64,000 bases of DNA from the NCBI GenBank assembly GCA_030686995.1, contig CM060681.1:165042333-165106332 (forward strand). The letters run 5' to 3'. Source of the stretch: Artemisia argyi. Taxonomy: Eukaryota > Streptophyta > Magnoliopsida > Asterales > Asteraceae. Numbering within the stretch: the first letter of the stretch is position 1; every line of letters starts with the position of its first letter. The position numbers and the translations under genes are program-made. The notes under the pieces are model-generated. The model was given only the letters and a program-made list of their open reading frames with translations. It was not told the DNA's origin and did no database searches. Shown here one piece after another: positions 34,295 through 44,868 of this stretch.

Positions 34295-36829
34295 CTAAAA
34301 GTAACATTTTTTGAGATTACAGATGTTCCAAGTGCGCGCTAGGTCGTGACCTTCCATATCGCGCAACCTGTATGCGCCGTTGCCGAGCGCGTCTGTGACC
34401 TCGTAAGGTCCTTCCCATTTGGGTCCGAGCTTGCCTGTGTCTTCTGCGTGGCTCGCGTCATTGGCGCGGTAAACAAAGTCTCCTGGTCTGAATGAAGTGT
34501 TTTTGACTTTTGCATCATAATACTTCTTCATTTTTGCCTTAGCCTTTGCTTCACGTATAGCTGCGCGTTCGCGTCTTTCTTCCAGTATATCTAAGTCTAT
34601 GCGCCGTTCCTCGTCATTTGTTGTGACGTTGACCTCTGCCGTGCGTATAGTTGGCATTCCTATCTCGGCTGGTATGACGGCTTCTGTTCCATAGACTAAG
34701 GAGAATGGCGTGTCGCCAGTACTGGTTTTGATTGTCGTGCGATGCGCCCACAAGACGTGCGAGAGCTCATCTACCCATCTTCCTTTATGTCTGTCAAGGC
34801 GCGCTTTTATGCCTTCGCCTAGACTGCGATTAGCGCGCTCAACTAGGCCATTGGTTTGTGGGTGTTTGACTGAAGCAAAGTGTTGTGTGATGTTCAATTG
34901 TGCGCACCAATCTTTGAATGGGTTATCACAGAATTGTTTTCCGTTGTCTGATACGATCTCGCCTGGTAGGCCGAAGCGACAGACAATATTGTCCCAAACA
35001 AAGCGTTTGACTTGGTTTCCCGTAATGTTCACCACTGCTTTTGCTTCGATCCACTTTGTAAAGTAGTCTATGGCTACGATGAGGAACTTTATTCCTCCAG
35101 CTGCGACGGGGAAAGGTCCTGCGATGTCAATACCCCATTTGTAAAATGGCCATGGTGAGGTGATTGGTGTTAGCTCGTGCTGTGGTCGGCGCGGAATAGG
35201 CCTATGTACTTGGCAGTTGCTGCACTTTCTTATTAGATCGCGTGCGTCGCGGTGCATTGTTGGCCAATAGTATCCTGACCTTAGAGCGCTTGCCACCACG
35301 GATCGTGGCCCTGAGTGCATACTACATGACCCAGCGTGAATTTCGCGGAGTACGTAGTCTGCTTGGAGGGGTCCAACACATCTGAGCCATGGTTGTAAGA
35401 AAGATCGCCGATAGAGTACGTTGTCGCGTAATTCGAATCGTTGCGCTGTGCGCCGTATTCTTCGAGCGTCTTTATTATCTTGGGGTAGGATTCCTTTGCT
35501 AATAAATTCGATGATAGGTGTCATCGACGTAGGATCTTGTTCCTCTATCACCGTTGATATCTCCATATCCAAGATTGACTTGTTTTTTAGGGTTTCTACC
35601 AATACCTGTTTTGAAAGGTGTGCGAAGCTTGTGGATGCAATCTTGCTGAGTGCGTCCGCCTTCCTGTTATCTCCTCTAGGTACTTGTTTAATTGTGAACC
35701 TATCAAAGTTTTTAATCAAAGATTTTGTCTTCTCCAGGTATTGGATCATGTGATCATCCTTGGCTTCGTATTCCCCTAACACGTGGTTAGCGACTAGACG
35801 CGCATCTACATTTGCTTCTAGGTTGCGAACACCCATTTGGATTGCGATGCGTAGTCCGACTAATAGGGCTTCGTATTCTGCCTCATTGTTTGTGGCTGTG
35901 AACTCAAAGCGTAGCGCGTAGGTGAATTCCATACCTTCTGGATTTGTGAGAATAAGGCCTGCGCCTGATCCATCTGCGCATGAGGATCCATCTGTGAACA
36001 AGGTCCACGGTTCCTGTAGGTCTGTTTTTGCTGCAGAGGTCGGGCTGTCGCTATCTGGCTTCTCCACGATAAAATCGGCTAAGACTTGTCCTTTGATTGC
36101 AGTGCGCGGCCTGTACGCGATGTTATACTCACTTAGCAGTACACTCCATTTTTGTAAGCGTCCTGATACGTCCGGTTTAGAGATAACTTGTTTAATTGGC
36201 TGATCAGTGATTACCGCTATCGGATGCGCTTGAAAGTATCTGCGCAGTCTTTTGGATGCGAACACTAGAGCTAAGACCAGCTTTTCCATAGCACTGTAGT
36301 TAACCTCTGTTTTCTTTAGGGCTTTTCTTACAAAGTATATGGGTGTCTGGACGGAGTCTCTGTCTGTCAATAGTACTGTGCTAACTGCTCCGTGGGTTGC
36401 CGATAAGTACATGATTAGTTCTTCCCCTGGTCGCGGTGCGACGAGTTTGGGAAGAGATGCCAGATGGTGTTTAAGTTGTTGGAAAGCTTCTTCTGCTTCG
36501 GGAGTCCAGCGAAAGTCTCCCTTTTTTGTGCACTTCGTAAGTGTTTTAAAGAGGGGAAGGGACTTGTCTGCTGACTTAGATAGGAAGCGATTCAGCCCTG
36601 CTAACTTTCCATTTAGTGACTGGACTTCTTTGAGTGTGCGTGGGGAGGGGAGATCAATAACAGCCTTTGTCTTCTTTGGGCACGGTTTGATTCCATCGGG
36701 TTCTATTAAGTATCCGAGGAACATGCCTTCAGTCGCACCAAAGGTGCACTTCTTGGGATTCAACTTCATGTTTATCCTCCCCAACGTTCGGAATGTTTCC
36801 TCGATGTCGCGCACCAAGGTCGTCAACAT
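34295..36829 (-). pseudogene. Tat pol, second part: RT end, RNase H, archaeal RNase H, integrase
   Basis: The 844-codon frame begins in the wrong phase relative to the upstream RT, so its ATG is an artefact of a lesion just after the YVDD box. Domains in order: RT palm/thumb end (KLNPKKCTFGATEGMFLGY, residues 22-41), the first RNase H (about 140-245, partly eroded), a linker, the second RNase H starting FTDGSSCADGSGAGLIL (about 277-400), integrase zinc finger (H in REIHAGSC, CSNCQ), catalytic core (GIDIAGPF; IVSDNGKQF; VERANRSLGEG), then GDFVYRAN and the C-terminal KWEGPYEV and GAYRLRDM box. The integrase D,D,E residues are all present. No chromodomain is present, as expected for Tat. Confidence 0.92.
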
Positions 36830-37997
36830 AGACTTCCAAGTTGCGGCCTACTTGTTTTTCGAAGGCTGTATCCACCAGTCGCTGGTATGTCGCGCCAGCA
36901 TTTTTCAGGCCAAAGGGCATTTTTGTGTAGCAGTATACCCCTTGACTGGTGTGGAAAGCTGTTTTTTCTTCGTCTTCCACTGTCATTTGGATCTGGTGAT
37001 ACCCTTTATATGCATCCAGGAAGCATTTGAAGGGGTATCCGCACAAGGATTCGACCTTCCAGTCTATCTCTGGCAGTGGGTAGCAGTCTTGCGGACATGC
37101 TTTGTTGAGGTCAGTGAAGTCTACGCACATCCTCCAACTGCCATCGCTTTTCTTTACCATAACCGGGTTAGAAAGCCAGTCATGATAGTATACTTCGCGC
37201 ATGATTCCTGCATCTACTAGCTTGTGTACTTCTTCCAAAATAGCCTTTGCACGATCTGGGGCCTGGCCGCGCTTCTTTTGTCGTATTGGAGGGTATCCTT
37301 GTCGGATTTGTAACTTATGCTCTGTAATAGAGCGCGGTACTCCCGTCATATGCTTTGGTTCCCATGCAAAGATATCTAGGTTCTTTTGCAAGAGTGCGCA
37401 TACGGCTGCTTTACCTTTGTTAGATAAAGATCCTCCAATCGAAACTTGTTGTTCCGGATAATCTGGGTGAATAGCGACTTTTAAATTTGGCGTTTTTTCC
37501 GTGCGCTGTTCTGGAATAGTCTTCGCTTCAGTTGTTACTGCGATGTATTCTCTTGGTGGTACTGTTGTGTTATAGAGAGTGACCACCCCTCCTTCCACTG
37601 GGAATTTAAGCATTCTGTGCGCTGTGGATGGTACCGCGCGCATGGATGATATTCCCGGTCTTCCTATTATACCATTGTATGGTGAAGGAGACTTTATTAC
37701 CATGAAATTTATCCATGTCGCGGTTGAGTGTTGTTCATCTCCTACGACCACCAATAAGCGTAACTGCCCCATGGGCCAAATCTTTTCTCCTGTGAATCCT
37801 GTTAATGACATTGTAGCTGGTATCAACTGACTTTGGATTTCAGGTCGTAGCCTTTTGAAACAGTGATCGTACAGGATGTCCGCGGATGCTCCACCATCAA
37901 TGTACATGCGGTGGATGTCATGTCCCCCCGTATGTATCTCAATGGTTAGAGGTTCCACGACTGCGTTGTCCGCGGCTATGGTAGGGAAGGATATCTC
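36729..37997 (-). pseudogene. Tat pol, first part: protease and N-terminal reverse transcriptase
   Basis: This frame follows gag directly, separated only by the TAA at 37998-38000, with 13 codons between the stop and the GTG at 37958. The protease active site reads YIDGGASADILY, near codon 18 of the 37958 ORF (DGGAS, where DTGAS/DSGAS is usual). RT follows with SDGSWRMCVDFTDLNKACP, FKCFLDAYKGYHQI, AFHTSQGVYCYTKMPFGLKN and the catalytic YVDD at 36819-36830. Right after YVDD the frame runs into unrelated residues to 36729, while the true continuation lies in another frame (34295-36829). Compared with the family a dozen or so residues between YVDD and VRDIEETF are missing, so a small deletion caused the frameshift. 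RT from this copy should be inactive. Confidence 0.92.
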
Positions 37998-39890
37998 TTA
38001 TTCTGGAGAGAATTTCTGGCTGACCTTTTGCTTTATCTTTCGTTGCCATGATTGTATCATGTAGATAGTATCAGCTTTTTCTTTTGGGGGTTCTTTCTTG
38101 CCCCCGTTTCTCTGCTTATCCTTTCCCTCCTTAATGTTTTTCACGAGGTGGTCCATCCTGCCTTCTCTAACTAATTTTTCAATTAGTTGTTTTAGTTGAA
38201 CACACTCGTTAGTTGCATGGCCTTTTTGGCCGTGGTACTCACAGTATCCACTACCTAGGCGCTTTGCTTCTGCTGTGCGCATTGGTGGTGGTTTTGGGAA
38301 GTTCGCACCTTCTGTTACAAATATTTCTCTAGGAGTTTTAGTGAGAGGAGTATATTTGTCGTTGTCTCTTCCACTGCGATAGTTCCTGCTGCGGTTGTTG
38401 TTCTGATCATTGGATTGTCTCCGCGGCTGTTCTTGTTGCCTATAGTTTGAATATCCTTTTTTGCTATCCGCAGCAGCTTCTTCTCCTTGTATAAAGGATC
38501 TAGTGCGCTTTGTTAACTCGTCAAAGGATTGTGGAACTTTGTCATTAAGCTTCCGGATGAGTTCTGGGTTATTGATCCCATTCATGAACCCTGAAATTTT
38601 TAGAATTTCAGGACATGCTTTGACTTGTATGCACTCATCCTTGAAACGTTCCATAAAAGCGCTGGTGGATTCCCCTTGGCGCTGTTTCACTCTTGCTAGC
38701 TCCACAGGGTTTTTGGCGCACTTCTTTCGCTGGGTGAAGTTGTGGCGGAATGCTTTCCGTAATTCCTCAAATCCACCGATGCTCCTACGTGGGAGTTTGC
38801 TAAACCATGTGCGCGCGTTTCCTACTAACGTGGAATTAAACATGTGGCACCACACAGGTTGTGGCCAATTTTCGATTGTTGCGGCTGACTCGAAAATTTT
38901 TAGGTGATCGTCAGGATCACCTGTTCCATCATATGTTTTTACGTTAGCGGGCATGCGCCTGCGTTTGTGGTCTGAGTAATCGCTGATGCGTCGCGTAAAC
39001 GCGTCAATTTTCTGACGTCGCCATGGGAGGGACATATCTTCGTTTTCCTCCTCACGACGTCTTCCTCTTGACTTCCAGTGTCCTGTTTCTTTATCCTCGT
39101 TGTCCGAGGAGTCACTGGAAGACGGGTAGTCTTTCTTTCGGCGCTTGCGCCTACTTCTTTCAGAAGAGGAGCCTGAGGGATCTCTGCTTGGGGATCTTCT
39201 TCTTCCCAATCTATCTTGGATCCTCCTGCTCCCAGGTTTTGAAGATCCTTGGCTTGGCGAATGTTGAGGCCCTAATCGATCATGTATTCCCCGACTGCCA
39301 AGTCTGGAGTGGACATTGGTGCGCCTCTCGCTGTCTCCAGAGTACTGCGAATCAGATATTGTACCTAACCTATCATGGATAGTGGTACGTTCTGTGCGTC
39401 TTCCTCGTGGGTGACGCGGTGGTGATGGTTCACGTTCCAGAGCAAAATTGAGTCGTGCTTGTAGGCTCGTGTTTGCTCTTCTTGTTGCTTCTTCTTGCAT
39501 GAGGGCAGTTAACGTTTCATAATTTTGGGATACAAAGTTCCCCAAAGTTAGATCCGGTGCGTCCTCAGTTGTTGCAAGAATTTCTTCCTCAGTGTTAGAC
39601 GCCCTGTTCCGTTCAGGCGCGCCTGGCGGCACAGTGTTGTTCACTGCGGGTGTAGCCTGATGAGGAGTGGTGAAGAGGGTACGTTGGAGTTCCTCAACGC
39701 TTGGGACCACTGAAGAGATTATAGGTAGCTCCGTCGCTTGAAGAGGCTGGGTTGTTCCTGCCTCTTGGTGATCAGGTGCGCTGGTTGTCCCAGCAACCTG
39801 CCTAGAGGTCGAATCTTGTCAATTCTTCTTCTGATGGTCACGCTTTTCTGACTGCGGAGTCCGCTGGCCGGAATTCTTATGCTTCGTCAT
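37998..39890 (-). pseudogene. Tat gag, in-frame stop near the N-terminus
   Basis: The likely start is the ATG at 39890 (MTKHKNSGQ), 36 bases from the LTR. Codon 24 is TGA (39819-39821), probably a CGA-to-TGA change. The frame is then open to the TAA at 37998. From 39710, 570 codons include Arg/Ser-rich repeats (DRLGTISDS, SRLGSRGIHDRLGP, RRIQDRLGRRRSPS), the retrotransposon gag core (about residues 255-420; YDGTGDPDDHLKIFE, WFSKLPRRSIGGFEELRKAF, FMNGINNPELIRKL) and a CxxH...HxxxxC zinc knuckle (YCEYHGQKGHATNEC). Gag forms the particle and binds the RNA. The frame continues past the TAA into protease, so gag and pol were probably one ORF. Confidence 0.92.
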
Positions 39891-39926
39891 TCTAGTTCGT
39901 AGTAGGGTCCCACGGATGGCGCCACT
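39891..39926 (-). other. Tat primer-binding site and short leader
   Basis: The minus strand beside the LTR reads AGTGGCGCCATCCGTGGGAC. TGGCGCC followed by a TCYGTGGGA-like word is typical of Tat elements. Gag follows within 40 bases. Confidence 0.8.
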
Positions 39927-40416
39927 TGTTGATACAAAAGTTGGGCGTACCTGGTTATTGGGCTTTTGCTCTTATATCAATTAGCTTCTTAGTACTTTGT
40001 TACCTGCGCACTAAGAAAATAAACAACACCGTTAGGCTTATCGAGGGATTGTCTCCCCCGATTAGACTCCGGCGTGAGAGTAAGTAATCGATTTAGGGTT
40101 TAGTTGAAGAGTTAGGGTTGTATATCGTACCTTGAATGAGAATCGTGTGATTCTATATATAGGGGCTAAGAAACCGTATTTCTTGCTCCTCACTCTTCGC
40201 ACGCGTGGTGCTTATCCGAGGTAAGGATATCTATTCCTTGAATAGATAATCCTTATCGTTACCCGGTGGGTTAGATTGGGCCTTTGGGCTTCATGAGCCC
40301 AGAGCAATAATACTACGGCCCATACCATTGTCATGGTAGCCCATTCGTGATGGGCTTAGGTGTAAGTAATGTCTATCGTTTGGGCTTGCGGCCCAAATAT
40401 AGGCTATACGTCATCA
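39927..40416 (-). repeat. 5' LTR of the Tat element
   Basis: It is 490 bp, the partner of 30089-30578, followed by AGATT at 40417-40421. As the 5' LTR it should drive the gag-pol transcript leftwards. Confidence 0.97.
40153..40162 (-). promoter_or_regulatory. TATA box of the Tat 5' LTR
   Basis: CTATATATAG reads as a TATA box on the minus strand, followed downstream by AATCACACGATTCTC. The same element is at 30315-30324 in the 3' LTR. Confidence 0.6.
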
Positions 40417-42201
40417 AGATTTAAAATGCAATGCCATGAACACTTTGAACTGAGCCTTGAGCGCTCTAAATCCTGCCATGCAATCGCTTCCCTGTTCAAT
40501 TTGTTTTTCAATTTGAACAATGTTTTCTCGGAGTTTCCTTTGGAAGGTTAGACGATCCATTCCAGTTCCGAAGAATGCATTAAAGGTACCCCCCGTAGGA
40601 AACCATGCATCTGAGAGAATCTTGCATTGAGTCTTAACTGATTCAAAATGAGCTAAGCAATTTTCTGTAGAATTGATGGCTCTTTTCTGAGCTTCAGTCA
40701 TCTTTCTCTCAAATGGGTCTTTAGAGTCATCAGAAGCATTTGTGTCGTATACTGGTTCAGTATCATCCATGACACCCGAATTATCTTCCAATATTTTAAC
40801 CTCATTGCCTACATTAACTACATTTGCAGTATTCTTACCATTCCCAACCAGCCTTTGAGTAATACTTCCTTGTATCACAACTCTTTCACCTTGCTTGACA
40901 GCTCGATTTTGGGAATTTTGGGAATTTGATAAAGCCTGACTCGTAAATTGTATGAAGTCTGAGATGATTCTGCTGTGACTTAGATCATGCATTTGAGACC
41001 TTGATTGATACATTTTCTCTTTGTTTAATCTCACAACTGGATCTACAGAATTATCAGACTCATACTCTGAGCCAGTATTATCCATGTGAAATTCCTGCAT
41101 GTTTGCCATTAACATCACATCTGCTGTATCGGCTTCCAAATCTGCTGTATTGGATTCCAAATCTGCATATTCATCATCAGATGGAATATCTCCCATGACA
41201 CTTTGCAAAACTGTATTGAGATTACCCCCTTCAACTTCCATTTGACTAAGTGTGGCATTGTATTCAACATTATCGTCAAAGACTGGAGTTGAATCATAAT
41301 CCTGAGCTTCCTCATCTGCAATATTTTCTGTATATGCCAAGAATGCCATGCTTGGTTCGATAAGATCTTCTTCATCATCAGTATCTTTCATTGTGTTTAA
41401 GCATTCAGAAGTTGAAGTTCTATCGCCATTGCCTTTCTTAGAAGATACTTGACTAAGCTTTACTAGATTTTGCAGAAGAGATTGCACATTATTATGTAGT
41501 GTTGCAGGATGGTACTGTGGAATGAAGAAAGGCTCAAGTGCATTCGGAGGATTGAAGAAGAGACCATTTGGAGTGTAAATTAAGGATCCATGGTCAACAG
41601 CTGGAGCAGGGAGAATGGTCTTCAGAGGATTCATGCTTAAACAGGATTCAAGAATTTGCATCATTCTGATGTGATGAAGTTCTTCTTTACGATGCATAGC
41701 TTCAAGATATTTCCACATTTCATAAGCACTGGCTTGAAAGTCCATATTCATGTAAATTGAATTGGGAAGGGCTAATGTCATGAACCATACAGCCTGTTGG
41801 TCAGCATCATACTGAGCAAGTTCTGAAGCATTCAAATCTGCAGTAGTTTGTAACCTCATAATCCCTGTTGAGTCAGCAAGAATTAACATTTTGTATGGAC
41901 CATCTTGAATGGATTTAAGCATGAGATCTGCAGCAGGACGATCTGTGAGCCATTGTAGAAATCTCCGTTTCCAAACAGTATACGTTCCTGGTAGCAACAT
42001 TGGAGGCCTTGATTCATTGCCAAAGAGCAGAACATGGCGAATGAGGGAGCTGTGACTTTGTTGTTGATGATACTGTTGCTGATGAGAATATTGGTGAGGA
42101 AGGTAGTTGGAAGAAGGTACTGTTGCTGATGACTGTTGCTGATGAGAATATTGGTGAGGAAGGTAGTTGGAAGAAGGTGATTGAGACGTTGTAGACGACA
42201 T
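40417..42201 (-). pseudogene. C2 gag, N-terminal 595 codons, split by the Tat insertion
   Basis: The ORF starts at the ATG at 42201 (MSSTTSQSP) and is open to the Tat LTR at 40417. The first 55 residues are Gln/Ser/His/Tyr-rich with two copies of SSNYLPHQYSHQQQ. Next comes a copia gag core of the UBN2 type: LPGTYTVWKRRFLQWL (about 68-84), DGPYKMLI, then ADLNASELAQYDADQQAVWF and FQASAYEMWKYLEAMH (about 125-170). An acidic middle contains DVMLMANMQ, and a helical tail follows (NCLAHFESVKTQCKIL, FQRKLRENIVQIEKQIEQG). No CCHC zinc knuckle is visible. The frame resumes at 30083 after the inserted element. Gag would build the particle, but this copy is broken. Confidence 0.85.
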
Positions 42202-43497
42202 TGCTCTCCCCTTTGATTGTTGCGATGTAATCGAAAAAAATCAAGCAAAATGTCACACGCAAGGTCGAAATAGTGATTTCTGGTTTTCCCTCCAAAATAA
42301 ATTTGAAAAAATTTTCTTTCCCAAAAATTTGAAAATCACTATGAAATGCAATTTAAAGGTTGCAAGAAAAATTTGAGTTTCAAAAATTTTGCCGCCAAAT
42401 TTCACCGAAAAAATTTGAATTTTGGCCTAAAAATTTGAATTTTGGGCCAAAATTTTCAACGTTATACCAAAATTTAAATTTCGCGTAAAAATTGAACGTA
42501 TAGTCTACTGTAGAAAATAAATTTTACTCAAAATTTCCCGCCAAAAAACTTTTTTTTTTTTTGTTTGAAATCAAGAAGAGAAAGATAAGATGGAAAAAAC
42601 TTTGATCAGATTAGAAGATGTGATTATGTTAAAATGGATCGTAAAGATAAATAAAGGTTGTGATTAGATTTGAAAAAAACTTGATATCAAACTCGGTATG
42701 TAAAGATGTTGTCTTCAAACTCGGTATGTCAATTTGTCTTCAAACTCGGTATGTCAATTTGTCTTTCTAACTCGATAAGTTCACTTAGGGTTTCTAACTC
42801 GATAAGTTCAGGTAGGGTTCCCAACTCGATAAGTTCAGGTAGGGTTCTAACTCGATAAGTTTACGTAGGTTTCTAACTTGATAAGTTCAGGTAGGGTTCC
42901 TAACTCGATAAGTTCAGGTAGGGTTCTAACTCGATAAGTTCTTAGGGTTTCTAACTCGATAAGTTCTTAGGGTTCAAACTCGATAAGTTCACTTAGGTAT
43001 CCTAACTCGATATGTATCCTAACTCGATAGAGGGACTTGAGTTGGGCAGAGTTTCCCCTTAGTTAGAGTCACAATACAGCTAACTCGATAAACGATTAGG
43101 GAATGAAGGCTAACTCGCCAAGATGATCTCAAACTCGAAAAACCAAACTCGATAATTCAAGAGAGCACCTAACTCGATAAGTCAATAAAAAACACCTAAC
43201 TCGATAATTCAAGAGAGCACCTAACTCGATAAGTCAATAAAAAACACCTAACTCGATAATTCAAGAGAGCACCTAACTCGATAAGAGAGCACCTAACTCG
43301 ATAAGTCAATAAAAAACACCTAACTCGATAATTCAAGAGAGCACCTAACTCGATAAGTCAATAAAAAATTTACCCCTAACTCGAAAACTATTCGATGAAC
43401 AGTACCGGTTTTTTTCAAATACATAACAAACACCAAGTTTTTACCACCAAATCAAACCTAAATCAACCTATATTATCCCTTGGCGAATGATACCACT
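42202..43497 (-). other. C2 5' leader
   Basis: The 1.3 kb between primer site and gag is long for a copia leader. The part next to gag (42290-42545) is A/T-rich, with recurring AAAATTTGAATTTTGG words. The rest is a tandem array. Beside the LTR the minus strand reads AGTGGTATCATTCGCC, a partial match to the tRNA-Met primer site TGGTATCA. Confidence 0.75.
42691..43395. repeat. Tandem array of TAACTCGATAAG units in the C2 leader
   Basis: The word AACTCGATAA (or AACTCGGTATG at the left end) recurs roughly two dozen times. The left part (about 42691-43030) has units of about 25-30 bases with GTTCAGGTAGGGTTC. The right part (about 43140-43375) has a higher-order unit of about 52 bases, AATTCAAGAGAGCACC plus AAGTCAATAAAAAACACC, repeated four to five times almost identically. 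Confidence 0.92.
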
Positions 43498-43827
43498 TGT
43501 TAGGTCATGATTTTAATAACATAATCACTAAGAGATCTTAGAGAGAGAAAGAGAGTAGAGAGAGAGAGTGGAAGGAACTCTTAAGAATGGAATGAAAGAA
43601 AATGAAATTACCAAGAGAACCAACCCCTCTCAAAGGAGAGGTTACATAGTATTTATAGGTGAGGACTAGGGAAACACTCCCTTCCTCCCTATCTTGAAAA
43701 TAGAAATGGGCTTAAGGCCCATGGGCTTGCTACATAAGCCTTAAGTTATAATAAACATACAAGCCTTAGCAACCTATTACAAGTAAATGACCGAGACTTG
43801 ATAAGTAGTAAAACTACGTTCCCAACA
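43498..43827 (-). repeat. C2 5' LTR
   Basis: It is 330 bp, the partner of 22847-23178, and is followed by the TGTTC duplication at 43828-43832. As the 5' LTR it holds the active promoter. Confidence 0.96.
43650..43657 (-). promoter_or_regulatory. TATA box of the C2 5' LTR
   Basis: TATTTATA on the plus strand reads TATAAATA on the minus strand, in the middle of the LTR. The same word occurs at 23001-23008 in the 3' LTR. Confidence 0.6.
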
Positions 43828-43832
43828 TGTTC

Positions 43833-44868
43833 TAATATGAAAGATGTTAAGTTTAGTTTATGACTAGTATAAACTTAAGACATGTTATCACACAAGCATA
43901 ATCAACAAGTCACAACACAAACAATCACATAATGCAAACATTAAAGTAAAGCAATAAGTAAAAGGAAAGTGCAAACCGAACACGAGGATTTATAGTGGTT
44001 CGGTCATGGATCTCATCTCCGCCCTACTCCACTCCTCGAGTACCCAACTCGAGAGTTACTTCACTGGATCAACAACCTCCATTCTCGGCGGAGAAAACCT
44101 TATAATCGTGGCTTACACTTTATCCGATACAAAGCTAAATACCGGGTTCTTTTACAAAGGTACAACCACTCCTATCATCACCTATAACATTTCCGACACT
44201 AAGCTAGATGTCGAGCTCTTTCCCAAGGGTACAACCACTCCCACTATGTTTTGTGGCCCAACATAGAAACCTTGTATTTTATGGCACAAACACATAAACC
44301 ATCTAATCTATATTGTGATGATACAATGATGATCCATGACATAAAAGTCTTATGGATATGAATGACTAATCTACATGAACTTCTTTGAATAAGAAGTCTT
44401 CAATCATTGAGGATGTCAAGAGCCCTTGAATCTTCATATGTTGGTATGCTTTGAATGAATGATGACTTCAAGATCTTCTAACCTTCTTGGTGGATCATGA
44501 AGTATGCTTACAACATATAATGAGAGTTAGTAACATTATGATCATTATGTAAAGGGTGATTCATTGATGTTCCTAAATGGTTTTCTACTAATCTATATAT
44601 GTGTGGTTTTTCATCAAGTTCATAAGTAAACCATGAACTCCTATTTTTAGGCAAAACTAACAAAGACATAAACCAAATATCTTTCTATATTTATGTCTAG
44701 TCAAATCAATATTTTCTAGTCAACTACAAGATTGTAGTGTGCAAGTCTAAACTAAATCTATGACACATCTTACAAGTTTTTTTTCCAAGTTTAGACATGT
44801 CAAATCAATATTCTACAAGTCAACACACAATACTAAAATGTGTAAGAAGTTTTATGGAAAGTCAAACA
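43833..44868 (-). repeat. C1 5' LTR, second fragment
   Basis: This continues the C1 LTR after the C2 insertion. Much of 43960-44245 matches the LTR at 59040-59325: GTTCGGT/GTTCAGC, CAACTCGAGAGTT, ATAATCGTGGCTTACACTT, CCGACACTAAGCTAGATGTCGAG and GGTACAACCACTCCC. The outer end is set tentatively at GTCAAACA (44868), the last word shared with the other copy. The 86-codon ORF at 44006-44266 is not kept open in the second copy, so I reject it as a gene. A TATA-like word lies near 44593-44602 on the minus strand. Confidence 0.7.

Larger units (their letters stand above)
30089..40416 (-). mobile_element. Tat-lineage Ty3/gypsy element, structurally complete, with an antisense spliced gene
   Basis: The 10.3-kb element has 490-bp LTRs that differ at only two bases, an AGATT target duplication, a primer site (minus AGTGGCGCCATCCGTGGGAC) and a polypurine tract (minus ACTGGGGGGACA at 30579-30590). 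On the minus strand it encodes gag, then protease, RT, RNase H, an archaeal-type second RNase H and integrase. The second RNase H marks the Tat lineage. Between pol and the 3' LTR a gene runs the opposite way (31002-33633). Lesions are TGA at 39819-39821, TAA at 37998-38000, a frame-breaking loss just after YVDD (about 36818), and TAG at 31629-31631 in the antisense gene. Confidence 0.95.
22847..43827 (-). mobile_element. Copia-type element C2, recently inserted, pol largely deleted, carrying a nested Tat element
   Basis: It is bounded by near-identical 332 and 330 bp LTRs and an exact TGTTC target duplication. Minus orientation is shown by gag and by the polypurine tract next to the left LTR (minus-strand CCTTAGGGGGAGAT). 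Removing the nested 30089-40416 element leaves about 10.6 kb. The order on the minus strand is LTR, leader with a long tandem array, gag and spacer ORF, a short pol-linker remnant, a 4.4-kb noncoding 3' region, LTR. Protease, integrase core, RT and RNase H are absent, so it is non-autonomous. LTR identity shows it moved recently, presumably with proteins from a complete relative. Confidence 0.92.

Noticed and set aside
34710..37220. Several plus-strand ORFs (for example 36339-37220, 293 codons)
   Set aside because: They are shadows of the minus-strand pol frame.
39023..39382. 119-codon plus-strand ORF
   Set aside because: Shadow of the Tat gag frame.
42691..43395. Regularly spaced repeats that superficially look like a CRISPR array
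   Set aside because: The spacers are themselves repeated, the units are degenerate, and the array lies in a plant retrotransposon leader.
44006..44266. 86-codon ORF in the C1 LTR
   Set aside because: The homologous LTR at 58808 has indels that break the frame, so there is no sign of coding constraint.
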